The translations under genes were made by a program, and so were the position numbers. A stretch of DNA of 64,000 nt, taken from the NCBI GenBank assembly GCA_029060755.1, contig JAIDTI010000023.1:1-64000 (forward strand), in the 5' to 3' direction. Shown here in pieces: positions 56,348-64,000 of this stretch; position 1 is the first letter of the stretch; each line of letters opens with the position of its first letter. The stretch is from Ruminococcus sp. (GTDB lineage Bacteria > Bacillota > Clostridia > Oscillospirales > Ruminococcaceae). The notes below the pieces were generated by a model. That model was not told where the DNA came from. It was given only the letters and a program-made list of their open reading frames with translations, and made no database searches.

Positions 56348-56376
56348 ATTGTAGCGCGCTATTCTGTTTGTGTCAA
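56348..56376 (-). promoter_or_regulatory. Promoter of the integrase gene
   Basis: Minus strand TTGACA (56376-56371), 17-nt spacer containing a GCGCGC core, TACAAT (56353-56348). Confidence 0.75.
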
Positions 56377-56408
56377 GCTTCTTTTGAGATATACCATTTT
56401 TTCGTCTT

Positions 56409-57558
56409 TTATTCTAATTCTAAACCTCTTGATTTGTTGAATTTAAACCGGGCAAAATCGTCCGACAGTCCACAGGCAGAAATAAACGCCAAAGCTTTGC
56501 GGAGCTTCTCACGGTCGGAGATTTGTCTTGTCTGCTCGTTCAGCTTTTCACGGGAGAAATAACGCTTTTCTTCCTCTTTTTTCTTGTAGACCGCAAGCTC
56601 CGAAGTCGTGGCATCGTACTTAACTTTTAGAGCATTGTATTTCTGCATGGCTTCATCACGCTCTTTGCGGAGTTTCTTAGTCTGCTTTTGAGAAGCAACT
56701 TGCTTTTTGGCGAGATCGGATATGTTCTCCCAATCCTCTTGCGATACCGTGACCTTGCCGCCGAAAACAGTCTTACCTGTTGTAACGCTGTTACTTTCGA
56801 TCAGCTTTGTTTTTTTTGGAAGCCTTATCCAATTCTTGCTGAACTTCATCAAGCTGTGCTGTTTTCTGTTTGATTTCCTCACTCAGCTTTTTAGCCTTAT
56901 AATGAGAAACTGTTCTATGCTTCTCATGTATATCAAAGTCAACCCATTTGATACCATGTTCAAGCATTATCTGTCCGAGGAATTCTTTTTCATGTTCGAG
57001 CCAGTCAATAGTAATTATATGCCCATTGCCTGTTCCTGCAAAACTTTGTTGCCGTAACGCTCCAGTGAGGGAATTGCGTACACGCATACCATTCTTTCGG
57101 GCTTCATCGGTGACAGGTACAAAGTCAAGGTGCAAGTGCGGTGTTTCCTCGTCCATGTGTATCACAGCGTTAAAGACTTTCAAATGGGGATTTCTCTCCT
57201 CAAAGGAACGGGCGAACTCCTCCAGTATTGCAGACGCTTCTTTTGATAGGTCAGAATCCACATCGGTATCTTTCATATTGCCTATCTGAAACAGCACCTC
57301 ATGAAATTCTTTCTCCTGTCTGCTGTGGCGGATATACTCCCTGTAATTTTGAATCCGTCTGTCTTTTCGTGTCTGTCGGTTATTGTATTCCTGCAAAGCC
57401 TCGTCGAACAAATCATGGTAGAGCCGTTTCAAAGAGCGTTGGCAGATAATGATGTCATCGTTGATTCTGTCCTGCTTGACATTTTTCGTAACGATCGAAC
57501 GATTGTTATGGTTGAGATCGCTCCTATCAATTCGGGTACTCAAACTTCTTTCTATCAT
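56409..57558 (-). pseudogene. MobV-family relaxase, split by a frameshift
   Basis: The N-terminal part (57558-56791, 255 codons) is a MobV/Pre relaxase: HNNR near residue 17 and the metal motif HMDEETPHLHLDF (about residues 134-146). The C-terminal part lies in another frame (to 56409) and is a Lys/Glu-rich coiled coil typical of MobV tails. The frames meet in an A8 run of the minus strand (56817-56810); one A less would give a single 382-residue protein. The N-terminal fragment keeps the catalytic motifs and could still nick DNA. No good ribosome binding site was found at 57558. Confidence 0.85.
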
Positions 57559-57578
57559 TAAAATCTTCTTTCTATGTA

Positions 57579-57793
57579 AGCTGCACAGCAGCTAATTTTC
57601 TGACGAAAAAGTCTGCGGAGCAGACACGGAGCGTAGCTCCAAAAATTCGGCAGAGCCGAATTTGCTTCTGTTACTCTTGGCAAGAGTAATGCAAAGACAT
57701 TTTCGACAGCCGAGCGACCGTTTATTAAAAGTGTCTTATGCGCCCTACTGGATAAAAAGGCTGACGGAGCAGCCAAATTTACTTCTGAAAGTA
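57579..57793. repeat. Array of seven short hairpins upstream of the relaxase
   Basis: Perfect inverted repeats with mostly 3-nt loops: AGCTGC/GCAGCT (57579-57593), GTCTGC/GCAGAC (57611-57625), GGAGC/GCTCC (57628-57640), AAATTCGGC/GCCGAATTT (57643-57663), TTACTCTT/AAGAGTAA (57671-57689), GGCTG/CAGCC (57759-57774, 6-nt loop) and TACTT/AAGTA (57780-57793). Several share the word CGGAGC. The region lies directly upstream of the relaxase gene, where a transfer origin is expected. An open frame across it (57558-57776 minus) is not believed. Confidence 0.75.
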
Positions 57794-57803
57794 GGCAATC
57801 AGA

Positions 57804-58061
57804 TCAGCCAATCTTGCCACTCTTGCCCTCACCAGTGCGGACGGACTTCACTTTGCCTTGCGCAACGAGTTGGCGAACCGTGTGTTCGGACAGACCGACG
57901 ATAAGCTCGGCACTCTCCTTGATCGTGAGCATCTCCACCTTTTCAGGTGCAGGCTCTTTAGCCTTAACCGTAACACTGACAACATTGCCGTCAATGCTTT
58001 CCCGAAGAGCGATAAGTTCCTCGAAAATATTGTCTATAATTGATTTTGTTGTTTCGTTCAT
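57804..58061 (-). CDS. Excisionase-like helix-turn-helix protein
   Basis: 85 residues. A charged N-terminal helix (about 1-25), then a MerR/Xis-type winged helix: LTIKESAELIVGLSEHTVRQLVAQGK, followed by a basic short wing. Such proteins direct excision by an integrase or regulate element genes. Ribosome binding sequence GAGAG is weak. It lies between the hairpin array and the DUF3987 remnant. Confidence 0.75.
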   Translation of the reverse strand: MNETTKSIIDNIFEELIALRESIDGNVVSVTVKAKEPAPEKVEMLTIKESAELIVGLSEHTVRQLVAQGKVKSVRTGEGKSGKIG

Positions 58062-58116
58062 AATAAGTATCTCTCTTTCTTTATGGTTGTGAATTTATGA
58101 ACTTTGAACATTTTGA

Positions 58117-58147
58117 GCATTTTGCAGTTACAAAGTGTGCAAAATGC
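58117..58147. repeat. 10-bp perfect inverted repeat
   Basis: GCATTTTGCA (58117-58126) and TGCAAAATGC (58138-58147), 11-nt spacer, between the excisionase-like gene and the DUF3987 remnant. No T-run follows, so an operator is as likely as a terminator. Confidence 0.6.
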
Positions 58148-58164
58148 GGAAAGTACAGATTTCA

Positions 58165-59151
58165 TCATCTGTAAATTTGTGGGTTGATGATGACCTCGGT
58201 CACCGTTTTGTTGTTTGCTCCCTTGCTTGTGGTACGAAGAATATAGCTATATTCTTCGAGCATATCTACCGTTTCACTAAAGTCCAGGGCATTCTTGAAA
58301 AGCGTACAGCGGCACAGCTTGTACAAGTCGTTCTGCCGTATCTGCTGAATACGCTTTGAACGTATCTTGTTCAGTACCCTTTCAGCCTTGACCGTGGCAA
58401 TATCCACATCGCCTAAGCTGTAAGCGTAGATAACCTGATTTCGATAGTATTCTGCAATTTCAATAGAATTGCAGAACGTGTCGAGATTTACACGGATTTC
58501 AACAGGATTCCCGCCATTCAGTGCGCATTTCACGAAATGAATGATACCGCATAACCGCAGGATAAGTCCGTGATACTTACCGCCCCAGTCCTTGCAGAAA
58601 GCCATATCAGTGAGAAGTCTCGGTTCGATATAGTTGTTATAATACTGCACAAACTCATTATATGCCTTGCCATCAAAATGAATATACAGCTCATTTTCAT
58701 CGTGATAAGTGAACTTATCATTCAACAGCTTGTAGATTAGCTTTTTGTAATTCTCAGTGACTTCTTCGAGAACAGGCTGCGTATCATACCGCTGTGAGCC
58801 GATATTGCTTACGGTAAAACAATACACCAGACGAGCAATCAAACCGCTGCCATGGAAAGCCGTGTTGCTTATCATACTGTCGAATACATAGGGCTGACAG
58901 GCAAGGCAAATGCTCATATACGGCTTTTTGAGGACTATACTCGCTCTGGTCGCTCTGGCGCTTATATATGAAATGACGGGAGACTTCTTGAAACTTGACT
59001 CTGCTACGGTGAGTGCATCGAGTACCAGCGGCGCAGTGTAGTCGCATTTTGCCGACATTCGGTACACTCCCGAAAAGCAATAGCTCACAGCAGAAAGAAT
59101 AGCCGTTCCTGCCATTGCAGGAGCAGTTGGGACAGAGGGCGAGGTATGCTG
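58165..59151 (-). pseudogene. Remnant of a DUF3987-type primase/helicase-like protein
   Basis: The open frame begins after a TGA at about 59152 without a credible start; a first ATG is at 59115. Seen: TAPAMAGTAILSAVSYCFSG (N-terminal motif), TVAESSFKKSPVI (the site that precedes the nucleotide-binding part), then abruptly KKPYMSICLACQPYVF and GSGLIARLVYCF, typical of the DUF3987 C-terminal half. Comparison with the family from memory suggests loss of the N-terminus and an in-frame internal deletion of roughly 130-180 residues after KKSPVI. The C-terminal 200 residues look complete. Such proteins are common in integrative elements and thought to act in DNA replication. Confidence 0.65.
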
Positions 59152-59239
59152 TCATTCTGCCGAGTGTATTGAAGTACAGAAACAACAAAAAGAAAAAAAT
59201 ATCAAGGAGAATACAAAAGAGTATTCCGATATAAAGTGA

Positions 59240-59539
59240 TATTATGATTCCTTTGTCCGCAGATATAAAGGTTATCTTGATGTGGCAGAAATCGACCACT
59301 TCCACCCAGATGATTATGATATTTTTATGCAGGCAAAGAAAGAGCGTATGGATAACATGACATCACTCAAAAAGAAACTGATTCGTAACGACTTACCGTC
59401 GGCTGAGCTATATGAGCTTTCAAAACAGTACAAGGCGGAAATCAAGGCACTTGCCGAACAGATTTTAGAGAAGTATGGATTTGATATTACAGCGGTAGCT
59501 AAGATCAAGAAGCCCTATAAAACAAAAAAGCAATCTTGA
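59240..59539 (+). pseudogene. 5'-truncated element protein of unknown function
   Basis: An open stretch of 99 codons starting directly after an in-frame TGA (59237-59239). It reads YYDSFVRRYKGYLDVAEIDH, continues with a HPDDYDIF segment and ends in a Lys-rich, coiled-coil-like region. No ribosome binding site is found; the GTG at 59282 is a possible but weak start. It looks like the 3' end of a larger gene on the opposite strand to the DUF3987 remnant. I do not recognise the family. Confidence 0.5.
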
Positions 59540-59576
59540 ATTTGGTGGGTTCAAAATAGAATTAGCTCATATGTAA

Positions 59577-59606
59577 TTGACAAGACAATGGATATTGTGC
59601 TATAAT
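59577..59606 (+). promoter_or_regulatory. Promoter of the Wadjet locus with internal inverted repeat
   Basis: TTGACA (59577-59582), 18-nt spacer, TATAAT (59601-59606). The spacer holds ACAAT-GGAT-ATTGT (59585-59598), a possible operator. Transcription would start about 45-50 nt before jetA. Confidence 0.8.
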
Positions 59607-59660
59607 TATAATGGTATATTGTATATTTCAACAAGATAAGAAGATACGGAGGTGCAGCCA

Positions 59661-61082
59661 ATGAATATTTTCAGCATAACGGGAAGTGACTTTTTTAAGG
59701 CACTTACAGGCAAATATCAGAACATATTCATTGACTGTCTTGAGATAATTTATAACTCATATCGAACTGAGCTGTCATATGGTATAGATAAGGAAGTGCT
59801 TGTTTTACAGCTTACGGACTATTTTGACCGAAACAGTTCGGCGGATATACAATTTGAGGACGGTGCAGAGGTTTTCAAGGATTCTCGTGCCAAAGCAAAC
59901 GAATTTCTCAGAAAGCTAAGAGCATATGGGTGGATAGAATATGAATTTGGCAACGATCAGCGTGCGAAAATCGTTATGCCTAACCATTCTGTCACAATTA
60001 TGCAGGCTTTGATGGCAATTATCGATGTAAAGGAAATGGAATATCAAAGCGAAGTCTCTGCAATTTATTCGCTTCTTATCAATGAAAATCTATATGACAG
60101 ACCATATCCGCAGATTATCAAGCCAGTGTATGACAGAACGATTGCACTTTTCACGGAGTTGAAAAAACTTAATACAGGTATCAGAAAATATATTGATGAA
60201 TTGACAGAGGGGAAGACACCTGAAGAACTTATGGAACATTTCTTCTCATACAATGAGAATATCGGCTCAAAGGCGTATCACCGCATGAAAACCAATGATA
60301 ATGTTTCGAGATTCCGCAACACGATCGTAAGCCGTCTCCGTGATATATTGAGTGATGAAGCGATTATGGAAAGAGCAGTCATCGGTTATCAGAATATTGA
60401 GGGAGAAAACGACAAAACCGAAGCAAGCGATAAGGTCATAGAAATTATCACAAATGTGATAGGATATTTTGATTCCTATGACGATATTGAAAAAGAAATA
60501 GAACACAAGCATTCAAAATATCTGAGAAGTGCGGTCAATAGGGCAAAACTTGCGTTTTTGAATACCAACAATATAGAGGGAAAAATTTCTACAATCCTGA
60601 GATGTCTTGCAAATGCATTTGAAACAGAGGAAGAATATGGTATCTATGATGATGTGCCTGATGATTATTGCAGGATATTCAATATGTTTCCGCAGAGCTT
60701 TCTCGGTGGAGAGTCGCTAAAAACAATCGGCATATCCAAAAGGAGCGTTGATGTAGAGGAAATATTCACACCTCATACCATTTCGGAAGAAGAAATACTC
60801 CAAAGACGAATTGCTCTGAAAGAAAAGAATGAACAACGCTTTTCAAGAAAGAATATCAATGCATTTGTATGTATTTTGCTAAAAGACAGAGAAAAAATCA
60901 ATGCATCAGAAATCGAAGTGCATACAAAGCGTGATATGATACGGTTGATTTTTATTAGTATTTATGGTAGGGATAAACGCTCCGAATATATTGTTCTGCC
61001 AAAAGAAAATATCATATGCAATAATGGCTTCAAATTCAAAGATTTTACTCTGAAAAGGAGGGCAAAACAGCATGAATCATGA
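59661..61082 (+). CDS. jetA: Wadjet system protein JetA (MukF/kleisin-like, DUF5716 family)
   Basis: 473 residues, helical, intracellular. The N-terminal winged-helix region (FRKLRAYGWIEYEFGNDQ-like: LRKLRAYGWIEYEFG), TIMQALMAIIDVKEMEYQSEVSAIYSLL and a long helical middle are typical of the JetA/DUF5716 proteins, the kleisin of the condensin-like Wadjet complex. Start at ATG 59661 after CGGAGG; a GTG at 59652 overlaps it. It is followed by jetB (overlap 11 nt) and jetC, the standard Wadjet order. The family assignment is from remembered sequence features, strengthened by the operon. Confidence 0.85.
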   Translation: MNIFSITGSDFFKALTGKYQNIFIDCLEIIYNSYRTELSYGIDKEVLVLQLTDYFDRNSSADIQFEDGAEVFKDSRAKANEFLRKLRAYGWIEYEFGNDQRAKIVMPNHSVTIMQALMAIIDVKEMEYQSEVSAIYSLLINENLYDRPYPQIIKPVYDRTIALFTELKKLNTGIRKYIDELTEGKTPEELMEHFFSYNENIGSKAYHRMKTNDNVSRFRNTIVSRLRDILSDEAIMERAVIGYQNIEGENDKTEASDKVIEIITNVIGYFDSYDDIEKEIEHKHSKYLRSAVNRAKLAFLNTNNIEGKISTILRCLANAFETEEEYGIYDDVPDDYCRIFNMFPQSFLGGESLKTIGISKRSVDVEEIFTPHTISEEEILQRRIALKEKNEQRFSRKNINAFVCILLKDREKINASEIEVHTKRDMIRLIFISIYGRDKRSEYIVLPKENIICNNGFKFKDFTLKRRAKQHES

Positions 61083-61704
61083 AACACGTCTTGATAAATT
61101 TCTCGGCAGTGTGTCAAAGGATAAATTCAGGAGCAATGCCAATAAGCTCCTGAATGAATGCTTTATCCTAAAGAGCTGTACTGACACGAAAAACTGCTAC
61201 TATTTCATACTGAAAGAAAAAGAACTGTTTATCGATTATTTTGACCTGCTCGGCTATGATATTTCGATAAATGAAGAATACGGCGTGATCTCCCTTAACA
61301 ATACCTATGGCACAGGACGTATCCGTCTGAAGCTGCTTGACAGTATGATACTTCTTATCATACGGCTTATTTTTATAGAGGAAAAGAAAAAGCTGTCTCA
61401 GACAGAAAATGTGATCGTATATGTTGATGAGTTATATGACAGATACCGCAGTCTGAGAAATGAACGGCTGAAAAAACAAGATATGCGCTCAGCACTCGGT
61501 TTATTGAAAAAATACCATATCATCAATAATCTTGACGCTGATATGGGAAATCCCGATACACGGTTACATATCTATCCCTCAGTTATACTTGCTTTTGATG
61601 GAACAGAGCTGAATACAGTCTATGAAGAAACGAAAGATAAACTTAATAAATATGTGAACGGCGGTGAAACAGAAGGCTATGCAGACGAAGAAGATACTGA
61701 CTAA
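61072..61704 (+). CDS. jetB: Wadjet system protein JetB (MukE-like, DUF4194 family)
   Basis: 210 residues. Two winged-helix-like parts as in MukE/KITE proteins; DUF4194 features include LLNECFILK, the segment with YYFILKEKELFIDYFDLLGY and LKKYHIINNLDADM. The acidic C-terminus overlaps the jetC start. It is expected to bind JetA in the SMC-like complex that recognises and removes circular plasmids. The ATG at 61072 lies in the 3' end of jetA, with AAGGAGG about 11 nt upstream. Confidence 0.88.
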   Translation: MNHETRLDKFLGSVSKDKFRSNANKLLNECFILKSCTDTKNCYYFILKEKELFIDYFDLLGYDISINEEYGVISLNNTYGTGRIRLKLLDSMILLIIRLIFIEEKKKLSQTENVIVYVDELYDRYRSLRNERLKKQDMRSALGLLKKYHIINNLDADMGNPDTRLHIYPSVILAFDGTELNTVYEETKDKLNKYVNGGETEGYADEEDTD

Positions 61705-64000
61705 ACTTAGACTTGTCAATTGGCATTATTTCAGCAATGAAACGATACACCTGAAAAATACCAATTTGTTTTCCGGCGACAATGGCGCAGGCAAGTCCAC
61801 AATTCTTGATGCGATTCAGCTCATACTCACCACTAACAGCCGAAAATTCAATCTCGCTGTGGGGGCAGAAAGCAAGCGCAGTCTGAAAACCTATGTCAGA
61901 GGTAAAACAGGTGAGGAGGGCAGTGAGTATATCAGAAAAGGCGCAGTTATCTCCTATATTGCGCTTGAAGTATATGAGGAAAGCAAACAGCGTTATTTCG
62001 TGATTGGTGGAAAGTTTGATTCACCCGATCTTGAAAGTGAACCAAAGAGAAAATGGTTCTGTGAGGAGGGTACACTTGACCAGCTATCCTTTATTATAGA
62101 TAATAAGCCTGCAAAAGACGAACAGTTCAGAAACAACGGTAAAAGGGTAGTGTTTATTCACCAGACTTCACTTGCAAAGGATAGATTCAAGTTGCGTCTC
62201 GGTCATTTACAGGATAATTTTTTTGAGCTTCTTACAAAGTCAATTGCATTCAAACCTATGAAAGATGTCAAGAGCTTTGTTTCGCAGTTTATTCTGCCTG
62301 AGAAAAATATTGATATTGATGCACTTCGTGAGAATATCCGCAATCTGAAAGAAATGCAGTTCCTTGTGGAAGAAGTAAAGAAACAGGTAAATGATCTTGA
62401 AGTGATTCAGAAAAAATATGACGATATTCTGCATTTTGATGAGCAGATACTTGTGATAGATATTCTGATAAAGATCGCAGAAGCGGAAGCGAAAAAAGCA
62501 AATATTGCCGATATGACAAGTCAGATTAGTCTTGCGAAACAACGCTTGACACAGGACAAAAAAGCTCGTAATGATCTCAATGCTGACATACAAAGACTGA
62601 ACGAGAGATATATCAATGTTCAGACTTCGTTAAATTCAGGGGAATCTGCTTTGTTGATCGGCTCTATCAAATCCGATATAAAGGATAAGGAAAAAGATAA
62701 AAGCACCCTGTCTAACCAGCTTCATCAACTGAAAGAACAGTTAAAAAGAATCAGGACAGCCCTGCGGTATATTCACAAGTATAGCACTGTGACCGACAGC
62801 GAAATTTCTGCTTTGGAACAAATCGAAATGGATATTCAGTGCAGAAACAGTATCGTTATTGAAATCGAACGTGCATTTGCAGAAGCAGAGAGCAGTATTC
62901 AAAATCAATTAGCAGATACAAAAGCTGAACTGACTGTTCTGAATAAAGCTATTGAACAGCTCTCCAAAGAAATCAAAGACCTTGAACAAAATAAGCTCAC
63001 CTATGACAGGAATGTCACGATGCTGAAAGAAGCGATACAGCGTGAATTTTCTGCAAGGGGTATCGTTTCTGAGGTACATATCCTTGCCGACCTTCTTGAA
63101 ATATCCGACAGCAAGTGGCAGAATGCGGTCGAGGGCTACCTTAATTCACAGAGATTCTATATCATTGTAGAGCCTGCCTATTATGACATTGCTGCTGAGG
63201 TTTACGACAAATACAAGTTAAAGATACATACGGCAGCTATTGTCAATACAGCCAAACTGAATACAGATGTTACGCCTGATACAACGAGCCTTGCAAGCGT
63301 TGTCACCAGTGAAAACCGCTATGCGTATGCTTATGTTGGCTATCTTCTTGACAGAGTGACAATGTGTGAAAGCGTTTCTGAGCTGAAAGAACACCGTATC
63401 GCTATTACACAGGGCTGTATGCTTTATCAGGGCAATGCACTCAGAAAGATTGCCCCTGAAATCTACAATATGCCATATATTGGCAAATACGCTTTGCAGC
63501 AGCAACTGAAAATCAAGAAAGCGGAGTATGAAGATAAATCAGCCAAACAATCGGAACTTAAAACGCAGGAATCAAATTATAATAAGATACTTTCGGTTAT
63601 CAGACAGTGCAATTTTGAAATATTGAAGCCTGTTATCACTGCTCCAATTGAAATGCAGAAAATCACAGAGGAGATTCGTCTATTAAACCAGAAGCTGAAA
63701 GAAGCTGAAAATGATCCTACCTATTTACAGCTGCAAATGGAAGCTGATGAACTGAAAGGACAGCTCGACAGTAAAAATAAGGAGCTTGACAATATCAAGC
63801 AGTCTATTACAAGAAATCAATATACAATAGAACGTCTTTCGACTGATATTGGACAACTTGAAACAGAGGGCGGCAGCATTGAATCGCAGATAAGTAATAT
63901 GAGCAAAGGAAATGAGACGGCATTGCATGATGCACAACATAAGTTTGAGGAGCATAAAAAAACGAAGTCCGCAGACACGATTTTTAACAATTATCAGCCG
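61679..64000 (+). CDS. jetC: Wadjet system protein JetC, SMC/MukB-like ATPase (3' end outside window)
   Basis: 774 codons are visible and the frame is open at the window edge. N-terminal ATPase half: LRLVNWHYFSNETI, then Walker A GDNGAGKSTILDAIQ (about residues 33-47). Typical MukB/JetC segments follow (FIHQTSLAKDRFKLRLG region, KSFVSQFILPEKNIDI). Long coiled coils (about 215-450 and from 600 on) flank a hinge-like globular region (about 460-580). Walker B and signature motifs must lie beyond the edge. Start at ATG 61679, overlapping the last 26 nt of jetB; AGAAGG is close to it. JetC powers loop extrusion on plasmid DNA. Confidence 0.9.
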   Translation, partial: MQTKKILTKLRLVNWHYFSNETIHLKNTNLFSGDNGAGKSTILDAIQLILTTNSRKFNLAVGAESKRSLKTYVRGKTGEEGSEYIRKGAVISYIALEVYEESKQRYFVIGGKFDSPDLESEPKRKWFCEEGTLDQLSFIIDNKPAKDEQFRNNGKRVVFIHQTSLAKDRFKLRLGHLQDNFFELLTKSIAFKPMKDVKSFVSQFILPEKNIDIDALRENIRNLKEMQFLVEEVKKQVNDLEVIQKKYDDILHFDEQILVIDILIKIAEAEAKKANIADMTSQISLAKQRLTQDKKARNDLNADIQRLNERYINVQTSLNSGESALLIGSIKSDIKDKEKDKSTLSNQLHQLKEQLKRIRTALRYIHKYSTVTDSEISALEQIEMDIQCRNSIVIEIERAFAEAESSIQNQLADTKAELTVLNKAIEQLSKEIKDLEQNKLTYDRNVTMLKEAIQREFSARGIVSEVHILADLLEISDSKWQNAVEGYLNSQRFYIIVEPAYYDIAAEVYDKYKLKIHTAAIVNTAKLNTDVTPDTTSLASVVTSENRYAYAYVGYLLDRVTMCESVSELKEHRIAITQGCMLYQGNALRKIAPEIYNMPYIGKYALQQQLKIKKAEYEDKSAKQSELKTQESNYNKILSVIRQCNFEILKPVITAPIEMQKITEEIRLLNQKLKEAENDPTYLQLQMEADELKGQLDSKNKELDNIKQSITRNQYTIERLSTDIGQLETEGGSIESQISNMSKGNETALHDAQHKFEEHKKTKSADTIFNNYQP

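Larger units (their letters stand above)
55212..64000. mobile_element. Integrative mobilizable element carrying a Wadjet locus (right end outside window)
   Basis: Supported by a tyrosine integrase next to rpsI, a MobV relaxase with a hairpin array upstream, an excisionase-like gene and remnants of element genes, followed by defence genes. The left boundary must lie between the end of rpsI and the integrase (about 55089-55211); the right end was not reached. Sequence of the 55.2-57.8 kb part is visibly richer in CG-containing words than the surrounding chromosome. Confidence 0.75.

Noticed and set aside
57558..57776. Open frame of 72 codons on the minus strand
   Set aside because: It covers the hairpin array, has no ribosome binding site and no homology; the palindromes explain the lack of stops.
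58784..59305. Open frame opposite the unknown remnant, extending into the DUF3987 region
   Set aside because: Hydrophobic, Cys-rich, without a ribosome binding site; the overlapping frame shows clear DUF3987 motifs.
1..64000. tRNA or rRNA genes and insertion sequences
   Set aside because: No cloverleaf-like segment with a GTTCGA-type arm, no rRNA sequence and no transposase motif were noticed; a tRNAscan/Infernal run would settle this.

Overview
The window looks like a chromosome segment of a low-GC, Gram-positive, probably cellulosome-forming member of the Ruminococcus group (Oscillospiraceae/Clostridia). The basis is Clostridia-type gene content and order (spo0A, spoVAD/spoVAE, a KOW-domain gene between map and infA, zinc-type S14, TIGR04086 beside yajC), consensus sigma-A promoters (TTGACA-17-TATAAT), strong AGGAGG ribosome binding sites with frequent TTG starts, and two secreted proteins with type I dockerin repeats. 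The species assignment is inference.

Layout. 1-5843 (+): the end of a Pro/Gln-repeat protein, a TPR protein, then a response regulator - histidine kinase - HtrA protease operon. 5845-22397 (-): a complete S10-spc-alpha superoperon (rpsJ to rplQ, with secY, adk, map, a KOW gene, infA, rpmJ and rpoA), followed by yajC and a TIGR04086 membrane protein. It is driven by a consensus promoter at 22720-22748 and has a leader of about 320 nt that contains a terminator-like hairpin. 22825-27379 (-): an M23/G5/LysM envelope protease, luxS, an RluA-type pseudouridine synthase, a membrane protein and a histidine phosphatase. 27527-34131 (+): an XRE regulator, spoVAD-spoVAE, an ABC-2 exporter with rlmH, and an EcoRV-like restriction-modification pair. 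34175-37285 (-): a CPBP protease, a TPM-domain protein and a zinc-ribbon protein. 37448-51549: mixed housekeeping genes (prfB, lysC, a TraB-like lipoprotein, ppk-pssA, a flavin reductase, spo0A, a HAD-like protein, a GH26 mannanase lipoprotein, a TtcA-like protein, a GT2, a YdjM-like protein). 51623-53823 (-): two dockerin proteins. 54240-55088 (+): rplM-rpsI.

From about 55,100 to the window end lies a mobile element next to rpsI. It has a tyrosine integrase, a MobV relaxase split by a frameshift, an array of short hairpins, an excisionase-like protein, remnants of a DUF3987 gene and of another gene, and then a Wadjet-type anti-plasmid locus (jetA, jetB and the first 774 codons of jetC). JetD would lie beyond the window.

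The most interesting points are: (i) Wadjet carried by an apparently mobilizable element; (ii) an EcoRV-family endonuclease that is both frameshifted at an A8 tract and altered (Asp to Asn) at the position of a catalytic aspartate, beside an intact methyltransferase; (iii) the relaxase gene broken at another A8 tract; (iv) the hairpin array upstream of the relaxase; (v) the possible attenuator in the S10 leader; (vi) a Shine-Dalgarno sequence buried inside a terminator hairpin between yajC and the next gene.
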